This document shows, one piece after another, positions 29,401 through 39,259 of a stretch of DNA of 64,000 bases. Numbering within the stretch: position 1 is the first letter of the stretch; each line of letters starts with the position of its first letter. Under the pieces are notes generated by a model. The model was not told the DNA's origin. It did not search any database and saw only the letters and a program-made list of their open reading frames with translations. Source of the DNA: an uncultured Wenzhouxiangella sp. (GTDB taxonomy: Bacteria > Pseudomonadota > Gammaproteobacteria > Xanthomonadales > Wenzhouxiangellaceae); NCBI GenBank assembly GCA_913057195.1, contig CAJXNL010000004.1:55231-119230 (forward strand), given 5' to 3'. Position numbers and translations under genes: made by a program.

Positions 29401-30065
29401 TTCAGTTTGAGCGCGTCTCCAAGCAATATCCAGGCACGGGCCTGGCGCTGAGTGATGTCAGCTTCAGCCTCGATCGGGGTGAAATGGTTTTCTTGACAGG
29501 GCACTCAGGCGCCGGGAAATCAACCCTGCTTAAACTGATTGCTTTGATCGAGCGTCCCACGCGGGGACAATTGCTTTTTGACGGCCGCAATGTGGCTCAA
29601 TTGTCTAAGCGCCACGTGCCCCACCTTCGTCGCCAAATTGGTGTGATCTTTCAAGACCACCGTCTGTTAGAAGACCAGCGGGTGTTTGATAATGTTGCGC
29701 TGCCTTTGGTGATCGCAGGCGTTGAGTATCGGGAGATCAAGCGCAGAGTCAGAGCAGCACTGGACAAAGTCGATCTGTTGGACAAAGAGCGCGCTTATCC
29801 ACCGATGCTTTCAGGTGGCCAGCAGCAGCGGGTTGGCATCGCCCGTGCCATCATTGCAAAGCCTGCGGTGCTTTTGGCTGACGAGCCGACGGGCAACCTG
29901 GATCCTCATTTGTCCAAAGAACTGATGCGCTTTTTTGTGAACCTCAACGAGTTGGGGATGACGGTGTTGGTGGCCACGCACGATGTGGATTTAATTTCAG
30001 GCTTTGATAAGCCCCGTTGGACACTCGCTCAAGGTGGGTTGGTGGATGGGCAAGGCGCGCTTTAA
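29397..30065 (+). CDS. ftsE: Cell-division ABC ATPase FtsE
   Basis: [51 protein letters not shown]. Confidence 0.95.
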   Translation: MIQFERVSKQYPGTGLALSDVSFSLDRGEMVFLTGHSGAGKSTLLKLIALIERPTRGQLLFDGRNVAQLSKRHVPHLRRQIGVIFQDHRLLEDQRVFDNVALPLVIAGVEYREIKRRVRAALDKVDLLDKERAYPPMLSGGQQQRVGIARAIIAKPAVLLADEPTGNLDPHLSKELMRFFVNLNELGMTVLVATHDVDLISGFDKPRWTLAQGGLVDGQGAL

Positions 30066-31023
30066 GTCGCGTCCGCCGATGCGGCCGCGCGTTTCTATGC
30101 GCGATGCCGTGCGTGCTTGGGCTCGGCGGCACGGCTACAGTTTTTTCTCCTCGCTGGGTGAGTTTGTTCGCCGGCCGGTGGCCTCTGCCATGACCATCGT
30201 GGTGCTTGCATTGGCGCTCAGCTTGCCGCTTTTGCTTCATTTGGCCGTCAGTCAGCTTGATGCCGTGGCTGGTGACATGGATGCCCAAGTCACGCTGTCA
30301 GTTTTTGCTGAGCGTGAGCTGTCCGACACTGAGGTGCGGCGTCTAAGCGCCCGGTTAGCGGCTCGGCCCGATGTGGTCACCGCTGACCCGATCAGTCCCG
30401 AGGCCGGGCTGAGGGAGGCGCTAAACAACCTCGGCTTGGCCACGGCGCTCGAGGACATTGCTCGTTTTTATGAGGACAATCCGCTGCCTTGGGTGGTCGT
30501 ATTGGGGGTTGACCCTCAAGCCTCTACCGATGCCTTGGTGGCTCAACTGCAAGACACTTCGGGCATTGCGCAAGTGATTGTTGATCAGGCCTGGCTGCAG
30601 CGGTTCAGGTCATTGCTGGAGGTGGGTCAGCGATTGGTGGTGATCTTGTCAACGCTGTTGTTGCTTGCCGTTGTGTTCGTGGTTGCGCACGCCATTCGCA
30701 TGGACGTTCACCAGCGCAGGCATCAGATCGAGGTGATGGCATTGATCGGGGCGACGCCGGGCTTTATTCGCAGGCCATTTTTATACTCGGGCTTTTGGCT
30801 GGGCACCTTTTCTAGCATGTTGGCCATTGCGCTGGTTTATGTCGTGATTGGCGCCTTGCATGGCCCGATAACGGCGCTGGCTGACAGTTATGGCAGTGCT
30901 TTTGAATTGGAGGGCCCGAGCGCGGCAACGATGATCGCGACAATGGCAATGATGGGGTTGATCGGCGTGTTTGGGTCCATGATCGCGGTCCATCAGCACC
31001 TGACAAAGCGCGGTTTGAATTAA
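30046..31023 (+). CDS. ftsX: Cell-division permease FtsX
   Basis: FtsX topology; VTLSVFAERELSDTEV, HQRRHQIEVMALIGATPGFIRRPFLYSG. Confidence 0.92.
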   Translation: MGKARFKSRPPMRPRVSMRDAVRAWARRHGYSFFSSLGEFVRRPVASAMTIVVLALALSLPLLLHLAVSQLDAVAGDMDAQVTLSVFAERELSDTEVRRLSARLAARPDVVTADPISPEAGLREALNNLGLATALEDIARFYEDNPLPWVVVLGVDPQASTDALVAQLQDTSGIAQVIVDQAWLQRFRSLLEVGQRLVVILSTLLLLAVVFVVAHAIRMDVHQRRHQIEVMALIGATPGFIRRPFLYSGFWLGTFSSMLAIALVYVVIGALHGPITALADSYGSAFELEGPSAATMIATMAMMGLIGVFGSMIAVHQHLTKRGLN

Positions 31024-32198
31024 GCCAAGCCTGCGACCGACGGCTCGTTGAGCGTGGCGGTGATGCGCTGATACTCCGCCATGGACGATCGCCCCTCAAG
31101 CACGTGCGCCAATGCCGCTTGATTAAGGGTCTGCCCGCCTTGTTTTTGAATTTGTGCGGCCAAGCCCACGTCCGAGTGGCCCTGGGCAATCTGGGCTTGC
31201 AGTGTTTGAGTGATCGGCAAGGTCTCAAACACCCCCGTGCGGCCCAAATAGCCGCGTCGACAGGCCGGGCACCCGACGGCCCGATACACTTTGGCGCCGG
31301 GGCTTTTGGCCATCAGGCGCTGGGCGGAGGTTGATCGATCATGTGTTTTACATGCGTGCAAGGTTCGCATGAGGGTTTGCGCGATGATGAGTCGGCATGC
31401 CGATGCAACATCGGCGCGGTCAACGCCCAAGTGCAGCAAGCGTGTCAAGGTGGCCAGCGCGGTGTTGGTATGCAGGGTCGACAAAATAAGATGGCCGGTC
31501 TGTGCCGCTTGGACGGCAATTTTGGCGGTGGTTCGGTCACGGATCTCGCCAATCATTAAAACATCAGGATCTTGCCTGAGAAAAGCGCGCAGCGCATGGG
31601 CAAACGTCAGTCCGATGCCCTCATGGTGGGCGACTTGGTTGACCCCTGGAAGGGTCATCTCAATCGGGTCTTCGATGGTTGAAATATTGCGATGCGTTTG
31701 GTTGAGCTGCTGGAGGGCAGCATACAAAGTCACTGTTTTCCCCGAGCCTGTGGGTCCGGTGACCAAAATCAGCCCCCAAGGACACGCCAGGGCTGCCTCG
31801 AGCTGGGCGTGCTGCTCCGAGCGCATGCCCAACTGGTCTGTCTTGGGCAGATGGATCAGCGCATCCACATGACGAAGCACGATTTTTTCGCCAAACAAAG
31901 TGGGGCAGGAGGACACTCGAAACTCATGCGCTGCGTTGGCTTGGGTGAGTTTTAATCGGCCATCTTGCGGCAGACGCTTCTCTCCAATATCCAACTGTGC
32001 CATCACCTTGATGCGCGCGGTGACCGCGTCGGTCAGGTGTTGAGGCAGCTGCGCATGCTCCTCCAATAAGCCGTCGATTCTGAGCCGAATGCGGCACGTG
32101 GCGCCGAGCGGTTCAAAGTGGATGTCAGAAGCCCGTTTCGCCACGGCATCGGCCAGAACCTGATCGACCCACGCGACCGCTGAATCGGGCGCGGGCAT
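31020..32198 (-). CDS. pilB: Short GspE/PilB-type pilus assembly ATPase
   Basis: GPTGSGKTVTLYAA, STIEDPIEMTLPGVNQ, RQDPDVLMIGEIRD. Start placed at MPAPDSAVAWVDQVLADAVAKRASDIHFEP, just after the pilD stop; ORF-track N-terminus overlaps pilD and is unlikely. Confidence 0.85.
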   Translation of the reverse strand: MPAPDSAVAWVDQVLADAVAKRASDIHFEPLGATCRIRLRIDGLLEEHAQLPQHLTDAVTARIKVMAQLDIGEKRLPQDGRLKLTQANAAHEFRVSSCPTLFGEKIVLRHVDALIHLPKTDQLGMRSEQHAQLEAALACPWGLILVTGPTGSGKTVTLYAALQQLNQTHRNISTIEDPIEMTLPGVNQVAHHEGIGLTFAHALRAFLRQDPDVLMIGEIRDRTTAKIAVQAAQTGHLILSTLHTNTALATLTRLLHLGVDRADVASACRLIIAQTLMRTLHACKTHDRSTSAQRLMAKSPGAKVYRAVGCPACRRGYLGRTGVFETLPITQTLQAQIAQGHSDVGLAAQIQKQGGQTLNQAALAHVLEGRSSMAEYQRITATLNEPSVAGLA

Positions 32199-32200
32199 GT

Positions 32201-33049
32201 CTAAAACATCAGCCAATCGCCCAGCAGGGCATGCCAGATCAGCGCCAACCAACCGGCCAACGCCAAGTGTGGGCCAAATGCAATGGGCGTGTCGCGCCCG
32301 CGCTGCGCGAGCACCATCCCCAATAGTCCTGCCACTGAGCCCATCAGGCTGGCCAAAAACAGCACGATCGGGAGCAGCGACCAACCCAGCCAAGCGCCCA
32401 ACGCGGCCAACAGCTTCAGGTCGCCGCCGCCCATGCCCTCCTTGCCAGTCAAGAGTCTGAACCCGTGAAGCACCAGCCACAAGATCGAAAACCCAGCCAC
32501 CGCGCCCCAGATGGCGTCGCTGGGGGTTGCGAACCAGCTCCAAGTGGCATTGATCAATAGGCCGGCCCACAACAGGCCAAGGGTCAATACATCGGGCAAC
32601 AGATGGTGCTCAAGGTCAATCGCGGAGGCGGCAATCAAGGTCCACGCCATGCCGGCAGCGGCCAGCGTTGGCCAGCTGAGCCCCCATTGCCAGACAACAA
32701 GCACGGTGGCCGCGGCACACAACACCTCAACGATCGGATAGCGCCAGCCGATGGCGTTTTCGCAATGGCGACAGCGGCCTCGCAGCACCAACCAAGAGAT
32801 GACCGGGATGTTGTCATGCCATGCGATGCCATGATGGCAATGGACACACCGTGAGCGAGGCCAAATCAGCCCGGGTGGGGCGGGGGTGTCGGTGTGATCG
32901 GACTCAGACACCATGACATGCCAAGCGTGCATCAGCCTGGCGGGCAGCCGCACGATCACGACATTGATAAAGCTGCCGACAATCAGGCCCATCACGCCAG
33001 CGATAACAAGCTGTGCCCAGGTTGGCCAAGCCAGCAATGTTTCAATCAA
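32201..33049 (-). CDS. pilD: Prepilin peptidase / N-methyltransferase
   Basis: GSFINVVIVRLP, CVHCHHGIAWHDNIPVISWLVLRGRCRHCENAIGWRYPIVE, GMGGGDLKLLAALGAWLGW. Confidence 0.96.
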   Translation of the reverse strand: MIETLLAWPTWAQLVIAGVMGLIVGSFINVVIVRLPARLMHAWHVMVSESDHTDTPAPPGLIWPRSRCVHCHHGIAWHDNIPVISWLVLRGRCRHCENAIGWRYPIVEVLCAAATVLVVWQWGLSWPTLAAAGMAWTLIAASAIDLEHHLLPDVLTLGLLWAGLLINATWSWFATPSDAIWGAVAGFSILWLVLHGFRLLTGKEGMGGGDLKLLAALGAWLGWSLLPIVLFLASLMGSVAGLLGMVLAQRGRDTPIAFGPHLALAGWLALIWHALLGDWLMF

Positions 33050-33101
33050 TTCAGGCTCCTTGAGTCCTCAGGTTCAGTGACCTCAACAAGGATCAGTGAT
33101 G

Positions 33102-34163
33102 TCACATCATGACGCTCGACAGATTAAAAATCGGCAGGTACAGTCCAATCAGCAGGCCACCCACCAACAATCCGACCGTGACCATCATAATCGGTTCAAC
33201 CAGCGCGAGCGAGCGATCCAGAGCATTGTTGACATCGCTTTGCAACATTGAAGCCACCTGATCAAACAATGCATCCAGCCGCCCGCTGCCCTCGCCAATG
33301 CCAACAAGGTGCACCATCCACTCAGGAAAGGCGGCCGTTTGAGCCAGCCCTTGAGCCAGTGACCCGCCCTGGGTGATGTGCCGATGGGTGTCTTCTAACG
33401 CTTGTCGGTGCGCCACATGTGCTGTGGTTTGGCTCACCAACTCGAGCGCTTGAGCCAGTGGCAAGCCCGCGCGCAACAAAGTTCCCATGCTGCGAGTGAC
33501 GGTGAGTGCGCTTTTGGCACGGAGCAATGCGCCAAGCACGGGCGCATGATCAACCAGGCTTGCACCAAGCGCCCGAACCCTGGGGCTAAGTCGGTAGGCC
33601 AAAATCATACCCAGACCGGAACCCATCCCCCACGCCCAGTCGCTCCAACCCAGGCTTCGCACGGCATTGGATGCGCTGAGAATGGCCAAGGTGGGGCCTG
33701 GCATCGGGGCATCCAACCCGTCAAACAGCGCCTCAAATTGCGGCACCACGCCCAGCAGCAGCCCAAAAGAGACCAAGGCGGCAACCATGAGCACGCTGAC
33801 GGGATAGGCCAGCGCACTGGTCAGCCGTTGGGTGGCCTCGTGGTGGGCTTTCTGTTCACTGGCCACATCCGCGATGGCTTGGGTGAGGGTGCCGGTTGTC
33901 TCCCCCGCCTGAATCATGGCTGTTGCAGTTTTGGGAAACAGCGGTTCGAGTTGCCGAAATCCATGGGCCAGCCCATGCCCTTGTTGCACAGACGCCAGCC
34001 ATCGATCAACCACCTGGCGAGCCGCGCCGTGAGGGTGCACTCGCCCAGCCACCCGCAGCGCTTCCAAAATGGGAAGATGGGCCACCAACAGCGTGTGCAG
34101 TTGGTCGAGCAGCGCGATGCGTTGACTCGCCCGCAACCTGGCGGGTGCTGACTTAAGCCTCAT
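33102..34163 (-). CDS. pilC: PilC/GspF-type pilus assembly membrane protein
   Basis: Duplicated GspF domains; SGRLDALFDQVASMLQSDVNNALDRSLALVEPIMMV. Start ATG 34163 overlaps pilin gene end. Confidence 0.9.
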   Translation of the reverse strand: MRLKSAPARLRASQRIALLDQLHTLLVAHLPILEALRVAGRVHPHGAARQVVDRWLASVQQGHGLAHGFRQLEPLFPKTATAMIQAGETTGTLTQAIADVASEQKAHHEATQRLTSALAYPVSVLMVAALVSFGLLLGVVPQFEALFDGLDAPMPGPTLAILSASNAVRSLGWSDWAWGMGSGLGMILAYRLSPRVRALGASLVDHAPVLGALLRAKSALTVTRSMGTLLRAGLPLAQALELVSQTTAHVAHRQALEDTHRHITQGGSLAQGLAQTAAFPEWMVHLVGIGEGSGRLDALFDQVASMLQSDVNNALDRSLALVEPIMMVTVGLLVGGLLIGLYLPIFNLSSVMM

Positions 34164-34626
34164 TGCTTTGACAACTGTCGGGAATGAACGCCGATGGCAG
34201 ATCGCTGATACAAGACCAACGCCCTTGCGCTCCGTCGCGTTCAAATCGAACCGTATGCCCCTGGATTTGGGGGCTTCCAAGCAACGAGCAGATGAGTGCA
34301 CCGTCGCCTGAGTCTGGGTCGGGCAACTCCATCGATAAGGTGCATCGCTGCGTGGCGTTGCCTTCACCCGTCGCCCCAAGATCAACCAGCTCAAAATCCG
34401 TGATCCCCCGCAGCGCAAGGTCCTCATAGGCCGTGGTTAACGCGCGGACCTCGCTCATGCCGCCCATCACGTGTGAGCGGGCCACTTGGTTTTGAAACCC
34501 CGGGATGGCAACGCTGGCGAGCACGGCGATGATGACAATCACAATCATCAGTTCAATCAAACTAAAGCCTTGCAGGCGAGGGGTGTGGTGCGCCAGTGAG
34601 GCGCTTTGGCTTGGGTCGATGCGCAT
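34153..34626 (-). CDS. Type IV pilin
   Basis: Prepilin motif QG-FSLIELMIVIVIIAVLASVAIPGFQNQVARS; C-terminal Cys pair (WSCISDLPSAFIPDSC). Confidence 0.92.
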   Translation of the reverse strand: MRIDPSQSASLAHHTPRLQGFSLIELMIVIVIIAVLASVAIPGFQNQVARSHVMGGMSEVRALTTAYEDLALRGITDFELVDLGATGEGNATQRCTLSMELPDPDSGDGALICSLLGSPQIQGHTVRFERDGAQGRWSCISDLPSAFIPDSCQSNEA

Positions 34627-34777
34627 GGAAACCTCCTTTAATGTGAGTTGGATAACGGCCAAACAATGATGGCCACACTCTTGGAGGGTGCAACGACTGT
34701 GCCAATCTGGCGGGGCGAGGGATGGGGCTTGGCGACCAGGGCGTGACACTCAGTGTCGCCACTGAGGCGCGCGGGTG

Positions 34778-35395
34778 TCAAAAAATGGTCAGTTGGCTCA
34801 GGCCTTGTGCGACAACCAGCGCGACGCCAAAGCTGACCGTGGTCTGGATCGAGCGGGTTTGTGTGAGGTGGCGATAGGCATCAAACAGCAGCCAAATCAT
34901 CCATGCCAGGCCCAGCAGGCTGGGCAATGACCACAGCATCAATTCCATGGCAGGCAGGAGGTGCGTGGCAGGGGCCATGACGTGGTTGCCATCGTTGACA
35001 TCCAGTGCACTGAGTCGGGTGCTCAGTTCGATGATGGTCTCGCTCACGCCAGGCAAGGCGAGATAGGCGCTCACCCCCACCAACGGCCAGCGTGCAAAGG
35101 ACACGTGGGCCAGCCAGTCCAGCCAGGCCACGGGCGCTTTGATGACGTGCGAGGCCACCAGCAAAGCCAATGCCATCCAAACAACATTCGCCAAGCCTTG
35201 CGCCAGGTGTTTCAGACCGCTGTTTTCGGTGGTCTCGGAGAGGCTGTTGAGGGCGTGGTAGTCGAGGTTCAACACCCCGTCGGTGATCAGTCCGCCCACG
35301 CTTGCCAACGCGGCCACGATGACCAGCACCAATCCGCCTCCAATCAGCGCTTGGGTTCGGCTCAGCACGCGCGCAGGATGCAGCAAGACGTTCAC
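34778..35395 (-). CDS. Multi-TM membrane protein, possibly Yip1-like
   Basis: Several predicted TM segments; no firm family match. Confidence 0.45.
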   Translation of the reverse strand: MNVLLHPARVLSRTQALIGGGLVLVIVAALASVGGLITDGVLNLDYHALNSLSETTENSGLKHLAQGLANVVWMALALLVASHVIKAPVAWLDWLAHVSFARWPLVGVSAYLALPGVSETIIELSTRLSALDVNDGNHVMAPATHLLPAMELMLWSLPSLLGLAWMIWLLFDAYRHLTQTRSIQTTVSFGVALVVAQGLSQLTIF

Positions 35396-36444
35396 TGATC
35401 AGGCACCTCGCCGGTCCAGTCACACACCACTTTGCCGCATTGACCTGAGGCCATCAGCTCAAACCCCTCCGACCAGCGGGTGATCGGCAGATGGTGAGTC
35501 AGCACGGTCTCGAGTGGAAAGCCGGTGAGCGTCATCTGCGTCATTTTGTACCAGGTCTCATACATCCGCCGGCCATAGATCCCGTGGAGCTCCAGCCCCC
35601 GGAAAATGACCGTGTCCCAATCAATGCCGGTGTTTTTGGGCAGAATGCCCAGCAAGGCCACATGCGCACCGTGGTACATGCACGCCAACAAATCATTGAA
35701 GGCCTTTGGATTGCCCGACATCTCTAAGCCGATGTCGAACCCGTCGATGTTGAGCTCGTGAACAACGTCGATCAGTGACTCATCTTGGACATTGACGGTG
35801 CGCGTGGCACCCATGCGCTTGGCGAGATTCAAGCGATAATCATTAATGTCACTGACGACGATATGGCGCGCGCCCACGTGCTTGGCGATGCCAGCGGCTA
35901 TGATGCCGATGGGCCCGGCGCCGGTAATCAAAACATCCTCACCGACCAGATCGAATTGAAGTGCGCAGTGGGCGGCGTTCCCAAAAGGATCAAAAAAAGC
36001 GGCCAGTTTAGAAGGGATTTCATCGGGCAGTGGCCACAGGTTCGATGCCGGCACCACAACGTACTCAGCAAATGCGCCGTGGCGGTTCACGCCAATGCCC
36101 TCGGTGTTTGGGCACAGATGGGGTCGACCCGCGCGGCAATTTCGACAGATGCCGCAAACCACATGACCCTCGGCAGAGACGCGTTGGCCGACATCATAGC
36201 CGCTGACACCGGCGCCCAATTCAACCACTCGGCCCATGAATTCGTGGCCAATGGTCAGCGGCGTGTTGATGGTGCGTTGTGCCCACTCATCCCAAAGGTA
36301 GATGTGCAAGTCAGTCCCACAAATTGCGGTTTTTTCAACTTTGATCAACACCTCGTTGGCACCCACCTGGGGCACCGGCACAGTCTCCATCGAGAGCCCA
36401 GGGGCAGGGTCGGCCTTGATCAAAGCCTGCATTGTGGCGCTCAT
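35392..36444 (-). CDS. tdh: L-threonine 3-dehydrogenase
   Basis: [46 protein letters not shown]. Confidence 0.95.
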   Translation of the reverse strand: MSATMQALIKADPAPGLSMETVPVPQVGANEVLIKVEKTAICGTDLHIYLWDEWAQRTINTPLTIGHEFMGRVVELGAGVSGYDVGQRVSAEGHVVCGICRNCRAGRPHLCPNTEGIGVNRHGAFAEYVVVPASNLWPLPDEIPSKLAAFFDPFGNAAHCALQFDLVGEDVLITGAGPIGIIAAGIAKHVGARHIVVSDINDYRLNLAKRMGATRTVNVQDESLIDVVHELNIDGFDIGLEMSGNPKAFNDLLACMYHGAHVALLGILPKNTGIDWDTVIFRGLELHGIYGRRMYETWYKMTQMTLTGFPLETVLTHHLPITRWSEGFELMASGQCGKVVCDWTGEVPDQ

Positions 36445-36519
36445 ATCAAGACTCCTCTTTTAGGGGGGGTGAGCGATGAGAAGGCGCATTATATCAGCCG
36501 GATCTGTCAAAATAGCCCA

Positions 36520-37881
36520 ATGGCCAAAGTCAAAACCGAATACATCTGCCGCGCTTGCGGTGCCCGCTTTCCGAAGTGGGCTGGCCAGTGCCCCGACTGT
36601 GGTGAGTGGAACGCCCTCGAAGAGGCCGTGAGCGCCCAAACCCCCCAGGGTCCGGCCTCGCGCGGTCACTGGGCGGGGGCTTCGGCCGGTGAGGTGGTCA
36701 ACCTCGGTGAGGTCAGCATGGACACGCCCGCCCAGCGCCTGGCCAGTGGTTTGAGCGAGTTGGACCGCGTCCTCGGGGGCGGCTGGGTGGCGGGGTCGGT
36801 GGTGTTGCTGGGGGGTGATCCGGGCATCGGCAAGTCGACACTGTTGCTGCAAGTTCAAGATGCCATCGCCCAGGCTCATCGAACGCTCTACGTGACCGGC
36901 GAAGAATCCGCCGCTCAGGTCGCGCTGCGGGCTCAGCGGGTGGGTTTGGCGCCCGATGCATTGGCGTGTTTGACTGAAACATGCGTAGAAACGATCCTCG
37001 CCACGGCGGAGGCCCAAAAGCCACAGTTTTTGGTCGTGGACTCGATCCAAACACTTTGGACACAAACCCTTCAGTCCGCCCCCGGCGCCGTTGCTCAGGT
37101 CAGAGAATCGGCCGCGCGGTTGGTGCAGTATGCCAAAACCACCGGGTGCACCGTGGTGCTGGTGGGCCATGTCACCAAAGAGGGGGCCTTGGCTGGCCCG
37201 AGGGTGTTGGAGCACATGGTCGATGCGGTGCTCTACTTCGAGTCAGACTCAGGCAGTCGCTATCGTCTGATCCGTGCGGTCAAAAATCGGTTTGGCGCGG
37301 CCAATGAGCTTGGGGTGTTTGCAATGACAGACGCCGGTCTCAAGCCGGTGGGCAACCCGTCGGCGATTTTCTTGCAAGGTCAAGCACAACCGGCGGCGGG
37401 CAGTTGTGTGATGGTCTCCCGCGAAGGCACCCGACCCTTGTTGGTGGAGATTCAGGCTTTGGTGGCGCCCTCTTCGCTGTCTAACCCCCGCCGGGTGGCG
37501 GTGGGGCTTGATCCCAACCGCTTGGCCTTGATCTTGGCGGTGATGCACCGCCATGGCGGCGTGATGATTGGGGATCAAGACATTTTTGTGAGCGTGGCCG
37601 GCGGCATTAAGATCCAAGAAACCGGGTCGGATTTGGCCATTGCATTGGCGCTGATGTCCTCGCTCAAGCAACGGGTCCTGCCGCAGGGGCTGGTGGCCTT
37701 TGGCGAGATTGGGCTCTCAGGCGGGTTACGACCGGTCTACAACGGGGAAGAGCGCTTGCGCGAGGCCGCCTCCCAAGGGTTCGATCAGGCGATGCTGCCC
37801 CAAGCGAACCTCAAAGGCGTTCGCACAAAAATAAATGCTCAAGGTTTCAATACCTTAAGCGATGCTCTTCATGCCATTTAA
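36520..37881 (+). CDS. radA: DNA repair protein RadA
   Basis: MAKVKTEYICRACGARFPKWAGQCPDCGEWN, GGDPGIGKSTLLLQ, KNRFG motif. Start trimmed from ORF-track 35785. Confidence 0.97.
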   Translation: MAKVKTEYICRACGARFPKWAGQCPDCGEWNALEEAVSAQTPQGPASRGHWAGASAGEVVNLGEVSMDTPAQRLASGLSELDRVLGGGWVAGSVVLLGGDPGIGKSTLLLQVQDAIAQAHRTLYVTGEESAAQVALRAQRVGLAPDALACLTETCVETILATAEAQKPQFLVVDSIQTLWTQTLQSAPGAVAQVRESAARLVQYAKTTGCTVVLVGHVTKEGALAGPRVLEHMVDAVLYFESDSGSRYRLIRAVKNRFGAANELGVFAMTDAGLKPVGNPSAIFLQGQAQPAAGSCVMVSREGTRPLLVEIQALVAPSSLSNPRRVAVGLDPNRLALILAVMHRHGGVMIGDQDIFVSVAGGIKIQETGSDLAIALALMSSLKQRVLPQGLVAFGEIGLSGGLRPVYNGEERLREAASQGFDQAMLPQANLKGVRTKINAQGFNTLSDALHAI

Positions 37882-37903
37882 CTTCATAGGCTGAGCCTGT
37901 CGC

Positions 37904-39259
37904 ATGCCCCGATCACCCCGCCGCAGACGCCGCTCTCTTCCGCCAACCCCCGTTGAGGTGGCCATAGATGACTTGGCCCACGATGGCCGGGGCGTGGGTC
38001 GCTTGGTTGCCGGCGAGCAGGCTGGGAAGGCCGTCTTCGTCCACGGTGCGTTGCCTGGAGAAACGGTCAGCGCCCGGCTGATTGGGCGCAACCGGCAGTT
38101 TGATGAGGCGGTTGCTGTTGAGGTGGGCGCGCCCAGCCCCGACCGAGTGACGCCGCCGTGTCCGTTTTTTGACCGATGCGGGGGCTGTGCGCTCCAACAC
38201 CTGTCCCCCAGCGCTCAAATTCAGTTTAAACACAAACGCTTGGTGGATAATTTTGAGCGCTTGGGCGAAGTCACGCCCGTGCGCTGGGCCGAGCCCATTC
38301 AGGGCCCGACTTGGGGGTATCGGCGCCGCGCGCGGTTGAGTGTTCGCGATGTTCCGGGCAAAGGCCGTGTGCTGGTCGGGTTTCGTGAGCCTCAAGGGCG
38401 GTACGTGGCCGACATCGCCCACTGTGACGTGCTCGATCAGGCCTTTGCCCATCGATTGGAGGCCCTGTCTGATTTGGTGGGGACACTGTCGGTGCGCCAT
38501 GCTATCCCGCAAATTGAGCTGGCCGCTGGCGACGACGGCCAAGCGATGATTGTGCGTCACCTGGCGCCTTTCAGCAGCGATGATGTGTTGGCGCTCAAGC
38601 GCTTTTCGGATGCACATGATGTGGCCATCTACCTGCAGTCCAAGGGCCCAGACACCATTGAGCGGCTCACGCCAACGACGCATGCTTTGCACTACACACT
38701 GGCCCAATTTGGACTTCGCTTGGCGTTTCAGCCGGATCATTTTATTCAAGTGAACCGCGCAATCAACGAACAACTCATCGACCAAGCTTTGGAATACTTG
38801 GCATTGGACAGCGACGCCCGGGTCCTTGATTTATTTTGTGGGCTTGGAAATTTCAGCTTGCCGATGGCGCAGCAAGCCAAGCACGTTACCGGCGTGGAGG
38901 GCGCTCAGGCGCTGGTTGAGCAGGCCCGGTACAACGCGTCTTTGAACGCGCTCGACAACGCTGAGTTTTACGCGGCTGATTTGGCTGACTCAGCAGCTTT
39001 TAAAGATTGGTCTCAGGCGACATACTCCCACGTGTTGATCGATCCGCCACGCTCGGGTGCAGCGGAAGTGTTGGACGTGATCGCAGCCACCGGCGCTGAG
39101 AAGTTGGTGTATGTCTCATGCAATCCAGCCACGTTGGCACGCGATGCCGGCGCGCTGGTTCAGCAGCACGGGTTTCGTTTGATTGAGGCGGGCATCGCCG
39201 ATATGTTCCCGCATACCGCGCACGTCGAGTCCATTGCCTACTTTGAGCGTGCTCGATGA
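37904..39259 (+). CDS. rlmD: 23S rRNA (uracil-1939-C5) methyltransferase RlmD
   Basis: TRAM-like N-terminus, CPFFDRCGGCALQHL Fe-S cysteines, DLFCGLGNFSLP, SCNPATLARD. Confidence 0.94.
   Translation: MPRSPRRRRRSLPPTPVEVAIDDLAHDGRGVGRLVAGEQAGKAVFVHGALPGETVSARLIGRNRQFDEAVAVEVGAPSPDRVTPPCPFFDRCGGCALQHLSPSAQIQFKHKRLVDNFERLGEVTPVRWAEPIQGPTWGYRRRARLSVRDVPGKGRVLVGFREPQGRYVADIAHCDVLDQAFAHRLEALSDLVGTLSVRHAIPQIELAAGDDGQAMIVRHLAPFSSDDVLALKRFSDAHDVAIYLQSKGPDTIERLTPTTHALHYTLAQFGLRLAFQPDHFIQVNRAINEQLIDQALEYLALDSDARVLDLFCGLGNFSLPMAQQAKHVTGVEGAQALVEQARYNASLNALDNAEFYAADLADSAAFKDWSQATYSHVLIDPPRSGAAEVLDVIAATGAEKLVYVSCNPATLARDAGALVQQHGFRLIEAGIADMFPHTAHVESIAYFERAR

Noticed and set aside
32199-32570. N-terminal extension of the PilB-like ORF
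   Set aside because: Arg/Gly-rich out-of-frame translation over pilD; lacks MshEN-like sequence.
35785-36519. N-terminal extension of the RadA ORF
   Set aside because: It is antisense to tdh; RadA clearly starts at MAKVKTEYICRACG (36520).
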